Below, piece after piece: positions 43,389 to 53,250 of a stretch of 64,000 nucleotides of DNA. The notes below the pieces were generated by a model. The model was not told the DNA's origin and searched no databases. It saw only the letters and a list, made by a program, of their open reading frames with translations. The DNA is taken from positions 109,699-173,698 of the forward strand of contig JBBHKE010000156.1 of the NCBI GenBank assembly GCA_037447655.1, written 5' to 3'. The position numbers were made by a program, and so were the translations under genes. Every line of letters begins with the position of its first letter. Position 1 is the first letter of the stretch. This stretch comes from Zygnema cylindricum. Lineage: Eukaryota; Streptophyta; Zygnematophyceae; Zygnematales; Zygnemataceae.

Positions 43389-44145
43389 AGGACCTCAGAG
43401 TAAGCAGCTCAGAACGAAGCCTTTAGAATAACCCTGACCCCTTTGTCTTTCAGCACGAATAACCGCCACCCTGGCAAACAAAAACTCTGACCACCTTCAC
43501 CCATGTGAAGGCAAGACTCCCGTGAGTCGATAGCAAAAAGCTCCTTTGAATTTGCTCCCCTGAGCAGTAAGTTATGGAGGGTCAAAGTTGATCTTTTGTA
43601 CAGAAGCTCTCTGGGAGAGAGGGTCCTATCTACCAATTTTTTTCCAAGTCCTATCTCTCTTACAATTTCTATCTACTGATGTACGGAACCAATCATATTA
43701 CACTTCCGTACATAAAAGTACATCTGTCGGTTTACTTTCTGTACGGAAACTGTACGACATGGCCTAAAAGGCGACACATGTCATATCCGCGTTCGGTTCC
43801 GTAATCCCCGGGGATGCCGCGATCCAACGTAATTTTGCCACGTGTCATCGGATGTGGCGATGACCACAAACCGCCGAGATTCTCTTCCGCGATCTCGGTT
43901 TTTTTCTCGGCCGTCTGATTGAATGCAGATTTCAATTGTAGCCGTCATAAATACTTGCGCGGTATTTGTTTTGTTAAAGAAATAAATGCGCGGTACTAGT
44001 TTCTTACACATACCGTAATCCGTCATTTTTCATAACTGGATCTATGTATCCCGTAAACAGTTGTAGTTAAATGAATTTTCCTACGTAATAATATTTAAAT
44101 AAATATCAAACCCTATATCATATATCATTAGTCTTAGACTTAACG
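43369..44145 (-). mobile_element. 5' LTR of element 3, U3 end missing
   Basis: It matches 37,950-38,730 of the 3' LTR closely up to TAGACTTAACG and then stops. The missing part is the tRNA-like module and the TGTAGAAATT tip, about 290 bp. Confidence 0.85.
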
Positions 44146-44553
44146 AAAAGCGGACACGCGTCCACTTAATAGCCTTGTCGTACATAGGCCGTACAAAAGG
44201 TACATCGGCAGTAGTACTTTTGTGTACGATACAGTAATCTGATTGGTCCGTACTTCAGTAGATAGGAGTTACTAGAGAGAATCAGGACTTAGAAAATTTT
44301 GGTAGGTAGTCACCTCTCCCTTTGAGAGTTTGTACAAATTGGCATTTTTACTGCCTCATAACTTATCGACTGGTTGGCCGTTTTCAGTGATTCTTTTTGC
44401 TACGGACTCAGGGGAGTCCAGGCTGCACAAGGGTGCAGTCAAATTGTCAGTTTGTCTTCTTGGGCAGAAGTGGTCGTGGCTTAAATTGGGTTAGTTAAAT
44501 ACTATCTAGAGGCTTCCTGTATTCTGTAGTCCAATGGAGGGCACAAAATTGCA
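44146..44553 (+). mobile_element. Truncated LTR (element 1 family)
   Basis: It aligns with the promoter, leader and U5 part of the element 1 LTRs and ends ATGGAGGGCACAAAATTGCA. The leader hairpins GGACTCAGGGGAGTCC and GCTGCACAAGGGTGCAGT are well paired. No primer-binding site follows; hAT sequence continues directly, so this is the right end of a solo or 3' LTR. Confidence 0.8.
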
Positions 44554-45821
44554 TTGTCTCTTTTGTGAGACCAAAGTGACGATCTTCAACGATTAGGCGT
44601 GGTACGTGGAAGGGGTGAAAGTTGTTTGTACTTTGATCACATTTGACGGAGGGGACAACTGTTGATGAAACGCCTATACTTAATATTTTAGATGTCATGT
44701 GTCTCACGTTGGAAGACACTGGTGGGTAAATCAAAGATGTCCAATAGGTTTGTAAGGTGTTAGAGAAAAGAGGTTTTGCAACACGGGTCGAGCATGTCGT
44801 GCAAGTTGTGATATGTTCTGCTCTCATCCTAGGGAGTGAGTACCCTTCCATCACGTGGACCCCATGCACTACCCACGTATTGGACTTGATGTTGGAGAAT
44901 TGGGTCAAGTTTGCATTTATTTCAACACTTTTTCGAATAGGCAAAAGAGGCGTTAAAATTCATCACGAATCATAATATGAGTGCAGCAATGTTCAACAAG
45001 ATCTCGACACTTTGGCCTTTGAAACCTAGAGCGACCATGTTCCCGACAAATTTTGTCATGCTCTAAAATTTTCTTCAACTGAAGAACAACTTTGAGTGTT
45101 TAATGTTTGATGATAGTTTGAAGCAACCGATGGGCAAAGCTACATACAAATTTGAAGGGGTTAAGACAAAAGACCAGATTTTGAGCTTGGAGTTTTGAAT
45201 GAGAATGATGAAGGCTGTGACAGTTTTAGAGCCTATGGTACGGTTGATAAGGGAGTATGGTGCGGCTGATAAAGGAGTGTGAGAAACAGGCTTCGAATGC
45301 CAAGAAGGTTTATCATAGTTTTTACATGATTGGATAGTTTTCCATAAGTTATGCAGCAATGGAGGAGAAAGAAAATATGATGGCCTACAAATTTTGGAGG
45401 AGCTCCAGATGGGAGATGGCATATAACCCCATGTATGCGGGCGACTTTTTACTCGATTATAAGTGTGAAAGTGGTGCTAAGTGGTGCTTTCCAAACAATT
45501 TTTGAGAGGATGTTACCAAATGTTGAGGACCAGGTTGAGGCCCACATTGAGTTGTCTAAGTACGGAGGCTTTAAGAGTGTCTTTCCTAAGGAGGTAATAA
45601 AAACGTGTGCTAGGATGATGCCTGGGTGGAAGTGGTGGCAACCCTTTGGGGCTTTCATCCCTATCATGGGAAAAGTAGCAATTGGAATTATTTTCCGATG
45701 CTTAGTTACAAGCTCATGTGAGAGGAATTGGTTAACTTATGATCATATTCACTCTAAAAAAATGAACAGGTTAATAGCTCAAGGGACCAATGATTTGGTG
45801 TGGTTCATTAGCAATCTCTAA
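44554..45821 (+). pseudogene. hAT transposase piece 3: DUF659-type region and C-terminal dimerisation block
   Basis: Around 44,770-44,950 the plus strand reads EHVVQVVICSALILGSEYPS then WTPCTTHVLDLMLENW, the plant hAT DUF659 signature with the H of the catalytic region. RATMFPTNFVML follows near 45,030. From 45,435 to 45,821 an open frame gives FERMLPNVEDQVEAHIEL, KWWQPFGAFIPIMGKVAIGI and SSCERNWLTYDHIHSKKMNR, the hAT C-terminal dimerisation domain. Several stops and frameshifts lie between 44,600 and 45,430. The gene is dead in this copy. Confidence 0.82.
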
Positions 45822-46934
45822 TTCCTACACAAGACTTACGATGTCAACTATGTGTAGAATTTGAAAGCTTTAGTCTCAGTAGATGAGGCTATGAGGAGGA
45901 AGTTAAAGGTGAAAAAGAGCAGCAGTTAGGACAGCGATGTCAAACTAGCGCAGCGTAGCAGCATAGCAGTACACGAGATAGAGGAGACATCTCTATCCAC
46001 GACGTGCAATGAGTTGAAATAATTCTAATGTGAAAACTAAACCATATCCGTCAAATTAATACACTGATGGCTTTTTTTGCTTCAATGTGAAATTGTCATT
46101 TTTCATTGTGTACATGTTGTAACAAGGCTTTGGTGAACCATTCATGAGGCAGCCTGGTCGCTTGACGAGGCAACCTCGTAGCTGCTGGTTCAACGGTGAG
46201 ACTGAGTTGTAGCTAGTTGTTGAACCAGGGATGAGGCAATCCGGTCGCTGGTTCAATGCATTCGCTGGTTTTTTCACTTTTCTGTTCTTTAGGGTATTGA
46301 AATTTGAAAAGTCAAAGTCGTAAAATGTACGGAAATATAAGGGTACAAAGTAGGGTACGCATTTTATCAACACTTCATTATTGTTTGATGTGCATTGTAA
46401 GTACACCGCTTATCGTTAATAGTGTTAAAAAATCTAATTCTCTCGCGCCTTTTTTCAGCCCAAAATCATAAATTATTGTTATTAACATTTAAATAGAATC
46501 AACGTTAGTATGGATATTACTTATTCAGTGTTAACCATTTTATATCACGCTCGTCAAAATTAATGTGAGGTAGAACAAGCTCGTTTACGTACATCACGTC
46601 CACGATAAATCTTATTTGTACAACGTTAAGTGCGCTTCGCATGTTATTTTAAATTTCAGTATTAGTTAGGCGCCGAAAAGAGCGGAACATTAAAATACAA
46701 AGCATAAAATAGAGTAAATTTTACTCTAATTTCCATGTTTCGTACGATTTCCAAACCCCACAAGTATGTGCCTCGGGGCAAACTGTTATGATAGAACACT
46801 TGAACTCAAAATAGTATTGATGCCATCTCAACGTACTCGCAACTAAGTAGACACATAGCTTTTAATTGCCAAATTAATATCATGCTATTTTTTTTTTCGA
46901 CACAATATCACAGATTAGCATTACTAACGATAAA
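45822..46934. other. Gene-free stretch after hAT
   Basis: Around 46,130-46,260 TGAACCA and TGGTTCA words alternate with GAGGCAACC/CGGTCGCTGG repeats, possibly the hAT terminus or a separate repeat. TACACCGCTTATCGTTAATAG at about 46,402 and CTAACGATAAAGGTG near 46,925 are inverted and resemble the ends of the small elements at 47,672 and 49,456. No gene is seen. Confidence 0.45.
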
Positions 46935-47632
46935 GGTGAAGTTCCATTAGGATATCGTGTTATTGTAAGGCCACCATTACACAATGCTATAATTTGAACG
47001 AAGTTCCATTTCGCAGACTCTATAATCCACGGGTTCATAATTTATTGGTACCTTGTGAGTTAAGATCAGATATTAAAAATCGTCAATGATTTTTATACCG
47101 ACCAAAATTCTTCATTTGCGTACCATGTAAGTGCGTACCATGGCATCGTTCAACACAACTTTTGTACTTTTTATAGACACCTTGTCAAATACCACCTTAT
47201 TTTTTTTAGGGTTTATGTTTTTTCGCGTGACGTATGAGCGCTAACAAAAATAGCGTGACGAAAGTGCGTTACAACATTTCGTTTGTATTTTCTGTTGGAT
47301 TTTTGGATGCGTATATCCTGAGGGAATTATTTTGATTTCTGTTGGTTGCCATCTTGACATGTATGCTCATTATCCAACGTGTCGCGGCTCAATTTTTTTT
47401 GTAATTGGTGATGTACCTCGCGAGGTACATCACCAATTACAAAAACTTTCGAAGCGAATGCTTCGCGAAAAAAAATCCAACAGTTATTGTTACCTCCCAA
47501 ACTTTTGGAGAATATTGGCAAGATTCTCTATAATGTTGTTTTGTGTATAAAAACAAAATAAAAGGTACGGCGTAGTACGGAGAGGTCCGGATTTCTGTAA
47601 AATCCTCACTTTTTGTGTAATGGAACTTCACC
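46935..47632. repeat. Dispersed repeat REP1, copy B
   Basis: 698 bp with 15-bp inverted ends, GGTGAAGTTCCATTA at the left and TAATGGAACTTCACC at the right. It aligns in the same order with 4,480-5,175. No protein-coding capacity is seen and no target duplication is clear. A right-end fragment of a third copy lies at about 48,820-49,018. Confidence 0.65.
47396..47445. repeat. 50-bp perfect palindrome in REP1
   Basis: Two 25-bp arms meet at CTCG|CGAG with no spacer; the arms carry GTAATTGGTGATGTACCTCG and its complement. REP1 copy A has a different, imperfect hairpin in the same place (about 4,944-4,984, core ACCCAC/GTGGGT). Confidence 0.9.
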
Positions 47633-47671
47633 CTAAATCACGCTAATTGTTTTTAACATTAATAAAGATTA

Positions 47672-47879
47672 CACCGTGAATCGCTATTAGCGTAATGAAA
47701 TAGATAGTGTAATGAAACAATTAGCGTTATTTACGCTATTTGGGAATTTGGGGGTTTTGAGAGAAGTTATCTACTCTAGTTTGTTTTTGAAAGGGTTTTT
47801 ATTAATTCTATTTGAGAATTTGGGTAAGAAAACAGGGTACCGCATGTAGAGTCATTGACGCTATTAGCAATTCACGGTG
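47672..47879. mobile_element. MITE with CACCGTGAATCGC ends, TA duplication
   Basis: 208 bp with imperfect inverted repeats of about 22 bp (CACCGTGAATCGCTATTAGCGT against CACCGTGAATTGCTAATAGCGT), each flanked by TA. A TA duplication suggests a Tc1/mariner (Stowaway)-type origin. Confidence 0.65.
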
Positions 47880-47903
47880 TAGTGGTGTATTATTCGTGTG
47901 TAA

Positions 47904-48191
47904 CATAGTTCAAAAGTGAGCGTTTTTATGGTAGACCTTAGGTCGGCCCTTTTATTGTAAGTTGTGTTATGGGCTTTTCATGTGATCTTCTTAGATCGCT
48001 ACTTTGATCAGCGACTGTTCGATCGTCCGGATTTGATGGTGTAAATAATTTTTTTTGGTCCGAATGTTTTAATTGGCCCAATTTTTGGTCCGAATAGGTC
48101 CGAATACAATATGGGTCTTAAGGTCATACTGTATGTTTTGTATACAATAGGCATATTGCATGGGCCTACTTTCACCTACTTTTGAACTATG
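47904..48191. mobile_element. hAT-type MITE, copy 1
   Basis: 288 bp between CATAGTTCAAAAGT and its inverted copy ACTTTTGAACTATG. The 8-bp flanks are GTGTGTAA and GTGCGTAA. An 8-bp duplication is diagnostic of hAT. The interior is shared with 51,302-51,606. Confidence 0.8.
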
Positions 48192-49347
48192 GTGCGTAAT
48201 ATGCAAATTGAACAACTATGAAAGTGTCCATTCATTGTACAAATGTGGGGACTTCATTGTTCGTACGGTAAAAGTTTTTTTACACTAATGCGGTAATGCC
48301 TTAGGCCTGTTCTCCATTAGGCGGTCTACATTAGGCGGTCTAAGTAAACATGCAGAGACGTCTATTTTTTGTGTTACTGGCACGGCCTTCCATTATGTCA
48401 TGCCAGTAGACATCGTTTCTCAATTATGATTGGCGCCACGTAGGTTTGTTTTCAGATTCTTAAAATATAAAATTATTCTTCAAACTGAAAATATGTACGT
48501 AATATTTGTACGAGCGGAGGTAAATGATTCGTACGAATATTTTGAGACCAAATTTTAATTTTGAAATTGAAAATCAAAATTTCGAAACGAAATGGCAAAA
48601 ATGCGCCGCAAACTTTAAAGGTCACTGAATATCAAAAAGAGCATGTGAGGATATTTCGGTCGACCTGCATACACCATGGCGGAAGGCACATTGCATGTTC
48701 GACGTGTTCGTTTCTCATCGCCTGTTCGTGGTGGATATTTTTTTTAATTTTCAAGTGTACCAATGGTACGCGACCAGTGTGAAGAAACTCTCCTCGCCGA
48801 TGAGAGTCTCTTCACACTGGACGATGTGCGCGATTGCTTCGCGAATCTAAAAAAATGAAACATCCAACGGTCCATACTTACGCCTATAATATTGGAGCCA
48901 TCCAGTTAACATGTTTTGTCATGTTTCATCTGACCAAAAAAAAAATGGTACGAATCTGTACGAAATCCTACGGTGTCCAATAAACAACCCCACTTTGCCT
49001 CTAATGGAAGTTCACCCTTAAACATCATCTCTGAAATATTTTAAAAGGGCGAGATTCGGTGCATCGGGACGTGTCCTTCGTTTGTACTTTTATGTACGCA
49101 GTGGAGCAGAGGTCGCAAAAGTCAAAATTTTACATAACCGAAACTGACCGTTTTTTTTTTCTAAATCTGAGTAACCGACGCCCGATTGGGTTATGTCACG
49201 CTCCAAAATTGTTAACCGTTAACCGACCGGCGTTTACGAAAATAAATGTTAACCGAAACTCGATTTCTCGCGACTAACCGTGCCAGCCCGTAACTGAAAA
49301 AGCACAAAATTAACTAATGTACGACGTATGAATAAACCAATAATTAC
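48192..49347. other. Gene-free stretch with a strong hairpin and REP1 fragment
   Basis: ATTAGGCGGTCTA is repeated directly at about 48,313-48,342. An 18-bp inverted repeat with one mismatch spans 48,775-48,819 (CAGTGTGAAGAAACTCTC / GAGAGTCTCTTCACACTG). It is followed by sequence shared with 4,290-4,505. No gene is recognised. Confidence 0.5.
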
Positions 49348-50100
49348 GATTTGTCGCGTTCCCTTAAATTTGCGAAATGAATAGTTTTTACTAACATGGC
49401 AGATTTGCGACGCTTTGTCGCGTGCCCTAAGATTTGCGAAATGAATAGTGTACTACACCGCCAATCGCTATTAGAGTAAATAACGCTAATTCGGTGCCAT
49501 TTTTCAAAAAAAAAACTTGAAATACAATCCATAATTATAGTTTTTCCATTATTCTAATTAGGGTTTTTTTTTCAATTACCGTAAATAATGGAAGTACACT
49601 GCGTTGGAAATAGTGTGGCGTACGGACAGGGTATCTCCGTGTAAAATGGTACTTTTTTGAATCACAAAGGCATAAAAAGACACTTAACATTATTGCGCAC
49701 ACATGTGAGTTTGCACTTGAAGAAAGAGACACAAACTCGTCGACAAAAATCACGTTCTCATATGTTCGTCCGTCGACCGTGTGAACAGCACGACGGCGTA
49801 CGAATTGTAAGATTTTGTATGGCTACATATATTACTGTAGACATCGAAAGGGCAAGTATTTATTATTCACGACAACCCAAATTATAGTTAGGGATTAATT
49901 AGTATATATTTTTTTGTTTCAAAATAGATAAATTCCCGATTAGTGTAAATAACACTAATTTTTTTTTTACGCTATTTATTCCTTAACTCTTATAGCGATT
50001 GACGGTGTACCGTGTCAGATTTGCGACGCTTTGTCATGTTCCCTAAAATTTGCGAAATGAATAGTGTTACTACCGTGTCCGATTTGCGACGCTAATCATG
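49348..50100. repeat. Tandem repeat (about 60 bp) interrupted by a MITE
   Basis: Units with GATTTGCGACGCTTTGTCGCG and ATTTGCGAAATGAATAGTG occur at 49,348-49,395 (partial), 49,396-49,453, 50,010-50,072 and 50,073-50,098 (partial). The MITE at 49,456-50,007 sits between the second and third unit. Confidence 0.7.
49456..50007. mobile_element. MITE with CACCGYCAATCGC ends, inserted in the tandem repeat
   Basis: 552 bp. The ends are CACCGCCAATCGCTATTAGAGT and, inverted, CACCGTCAATCGCTATAAGAGT, flanked by TA on both sides. The ends match those of 47,672-47,879, but the interior is longer. Confidence 0.7.
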
Positions 50101-51293
50101 ATGTCACGGACTTCCACGATACCAAAGAGTACAAAGTACAATAATGTTGGATTGTATGGATAGTACAAATTTTTCATGTTTTTTGGTTTTTTGGTTGATC
50201 GACCGTAACCGACCATTTTTTTTTCCTGGTGATTCAAGCGACCGCAATTGCCCGACCCTCAAAATTTGACAACCGAATCCGTTCAGGATCCGGCGCGGGC
50301 GGTCGGTTAACGGTCGGTCACGGTTTCGGTTGACCGTTTGTGTTGTTCTATGATAGCCGACGCAGCACCAGCAGTTGCTGAAGTAGTAGCCATCACAAAA
50401 CCAAAGATAGGAAGCACTCAAGATACTAACTTTGATCCACTGCACAAAGCAGTCAATATGACCAAATGGTCCCAAACTGTATGACAGTGTAATTTACCGC
50501 GTGTGCTGACAACTCACAAAGTTTCAAGCAAAACGCCCAATTAACCAAAGAGATACACCCCAAATAATATCCCTTAAATTGCACATATGTGCTCCTTGAA
50601 ACCTCATAAAAGGAATACATGAAAGTAACTAAGTCCTAGAATTTATACAAATAAATTCTACTACTGTCTAATTAGCCAATCACAACAGTGTAAAGAATGT
50701 TACGGTACTATTTAACCGTACTCTAATGAACTCTAACTAATTACGTGATATATGTTAAATTCATCTACGGTGTCTATTGTTTAGTACAGTACAGACGAAC
50801 CTTAATTGTCTACGGATGTCTATTACTAACCGTACAAACTAATATACAATTATGTGTGATGACAAGATCCCGTTTCCACAATGTTACCACCGACATTTAA
50901 ACATTATACGTGACGAAACTTGCCGCTGTGTCATTGTGGTCCACTTAAAGATTTTGGTAGGTCTTTGTCGGTCAGATCTTGTCTATCGGACGGTATGTCA
51001 TATTTAAGTAGTGCGCGCTATTACGTAATCTTTCTAACCGTCCGATGTGATCTCCTTAGTTCCGTACAGCCCAGATTGTCAATTCACACTAATATTGACA
51101 CATACTTTGAAACAGGTTCTGAAAATGTGTATAAGTCCTGTATTTTCCTCTCACAGAATATAGAGAGGACTAAATCTTTTATAAACCAACAGCTTGCGAC
51201 CTCTGCAGTGGAGGCCGACCTTTTTTTGGGCGCTTCGATTTTGTCGTGTGGAGGACGAAATATTTATGAGGATGTAGAGCGTTCCTGTTTTTA
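50101..51293. other. Gene-free stretch
   Basis: AT-rich DNA with short open frames only. GGTCGGTTAACGGTCGGTCACGG words near 50,300 resemble those near 49,200 in the opposite orientation. No gene, RNA or clear element is recognised. Confidence 0.45.
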
Positions 51294-51301
51294 GTGTTTT
51301 C

Positions 51302-51606
51302 CATAGCTCAAAAGTAGGCGTTTTTATGGTAGGCCTTTGGTCGGCGCCTTGATCGTATGTTGTGTTATGGGCTTTTCATGTGATCTTCTTAGATCGCTAC
51401 TTTGATCAGCGACCTTCTGACCATCCGAATCTGACGGTGTAAATAAATTTTTTTGGTCCGAATGTTTTAATGGTCTAATTTTTGGTCTGAATGTTTTAAT
51501 TGGTCCGAATAGGTCCGAATACAATATGGATCTTAAGGTCATATTGTATGTTTTGCAAACAATAGGCATATTGTATGGGCCTACTTTCACCTACTTTTGA
51601 ACTATG
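51302..51606. mobile_element. hAT-type MITE, copy 2
   Basis: 305 bp bounded by CATAGCTCAAAAGT and ACTTTTGAACTATG with a perfect 8-bp duplication GTGTTTTC (51,294-51,301 and 51,607-51,614). It shares TTAGATCGCTACTTTGATCA and TTTTGGTCCGAATG with copy 1. Confidence 0.88.
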
Positions 51607-51614
51607 GTGTTTTC

Positions 51615-52583
51615 TATAACGAGTAGGGTGAATCACGACAAAATCCGGACATAGTCTATCGCGACAAGCAAACTGAACAATTATTGGTTGCACAACCAAA
51701 TCCGTTTGAATCTCTTATCCACCTATAGCTTCTCGCCACGTACCGGGAGTCGGAAGGATTCGAGAATCTTTTCCGTACTGTATTCAAAAGCGCGATTCAA
51801 AATGTTGGCGACTTCACGCTAAAATCGCAAGAAATGCTGGTTTCATCGCACTGAATCGTGTTGTCCGACTCCGCCAGTTTTTTTGATAACGGTCGTCCGA
51901 GAATCGGGGGTTTGAAATTGAGGTCAATCCAACGATATACTTTCCACTCCCGGATTTTAGCTGACTATTAATACGGTCGTTTTCATAGATTGACAGTTCG
52001 GAAGTTACTATTCAAACCTGAATAATCGCACGGAAGCAACTTGATGGAACTATAATAATCAATTCTTCATAAATAAATCGGAACTACAGGACTCGGACCA
52101 TTTAGGGTTCTTCTTTGCAATCGAGACCAATAATCGCAAATACGATTCGACACGATTACGATTCGCAATCTTCACGTGGTTGGAGCTACAGTAATTTTGT
52201 TATACGTCGGAATTTCGTATGAGCTGTTCCAAAAGACCAAAACCTCGCAGTTGAAGTGTTGAACCAATTTTTGTCTTGGTGCTGTATACTCCGTACACTT
52301 TGTGCAATTCGTACACTCCGTTGTTTTTGGCGCAAATGTCTCTGTGCCTCAGCAGCATAGAATCCCTGGATTTCTTGTCTCGGAGGAATGCTGTTCTCGG
52401 ATTCGTTAACTTTTTGCATCAGGACATAAAAAACCGAAGCCCTCGGTTTCAACGTTTTAACGCAGTAAGAGTACAGTACCGTACGGTACCGTAGTCGTGT
52501 ATGATATTTTCAAACGTTTACTGACACCTTCTATGATGCGTGGCGTTATTACCTTTTAGCTGTCTCAATGTATCGTACAGTAG
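51615..52583. other. Gene-free stretch
   Basis: No gene is recognised. GTACCGTACGGTACCGTAG near 52,478 is an unusually dense set of GTAC palindromes. Confidence 0.45.
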
Positions 52584-53250
52584 TGCTGTAGATGTTGACA
52601 TCTGTCGTACGAATTACATTGACAGGAAATGGTACAGAATCGTTGACTTGACTGAACTCTTCAGTACTGCACTGTAGTGAAATCTATGCTTGTGAGCGTG
52701 GAAGCTTCTTCCGCGACATCTGGCATGGAGTTAAGAGCTTACACTATTTTGTTGACAGGTGGCGTTTTCTGCCGCCACGATAAAATGCTGTAGGCGCTGC
52801 CATCTGTCCAGCCAGTACCACTAAGGTTGACGGGAAATAGAACTGTTGACTAAACTGGACCCTAGAATTCTATGTTTTTCTGCCCGTCGCTGCCCGTCGC
52901 GCTTGAAACGTCTTTTGTGGCAGAGAGGAGCCGTTGGCACGATTATGCGTAGATGCTGACGTGGCATTTTCACCCGCCACATGGAAACTGGTGTATATAC
53001 TGCCATCTGTCCCTTTTGTACGAACGAATTGACGGGAAATGGTTCTGTTGACTAAACGGAACTCTGACAAATTCTATGATTGTGCGCGTGATTCCGGACA
53101 GCTGTTTTTCCACGTACTTCGTTTCGTACATAAACTCTATATAATGTTTGGAATTCGCTGCCATTTCCGGCGGAACGACAACTGCCAGTCTGGCACATGT
53201 AGCACCACCGGATGCTGTTTGTCGGAAAGCGGCCATTGTCCAAGAAGGTA
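52584..53250. repeat. Degenerate tandem repeat, period about 202 bp
   Basis: Units start at 52,584, 52,786 and 52,989 (TGCTGTA/TGGTGTA, then CATCTGTC, then TTGACGGGAAATRG and CTGTTGACTAAAC). A more diverged unit may start at 53,211. The short open frames in it have no recognisable product. Confidence 0.65.

Larger units (their letters stand above)
37950..44145 (-). mobile_element. Ty1/copia element 3
   Basis: A minus-strand element of the same family as element 2. The 3' LTR (37,950-39,017, 1,068 bp) is complete. The 5' LTR (43,369-44,145) lacks its U3 part and stops at ACTTAACG, where plus-strand LTR sequence of another family begins. The internal part, 39,018-43,368, is uninterrupted and the best preserved pol region of the window apart from element 2. 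The left flank is GTTAG; the right flank is lost with the U3 end. Confidence 0.88.
14803..45821 (+). mobile_element. Decayed hAT transposon gene split by nested retrotransposons
   Basis: Three collinear plus-strand pieces (14,803-15,428, 37,836-37,949 and 44,554-45,821) show the order of a plant hAT transposase: a BED-like zinc finger, a hydrophobic FFVYGLSF segment, then the DUF659-type region and the C-terminal dimerisation block. Across the first interruption the frame is restored exactly when the inserted LTR and one copy of the 5-bp duplication are removed. The terminal inverted repeats and outer target duplication were not found, so the stated limits are those of coding homology. Confidence 0.75.

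Noticed and set aside
46130-46270. TGAACCA/TGGTTCA repeats as the hAT terminal inverted repeat
   Set aside because: No matching sequence was found near the 5' side of the hAT gene and no 8-bp duplication could be assigned.
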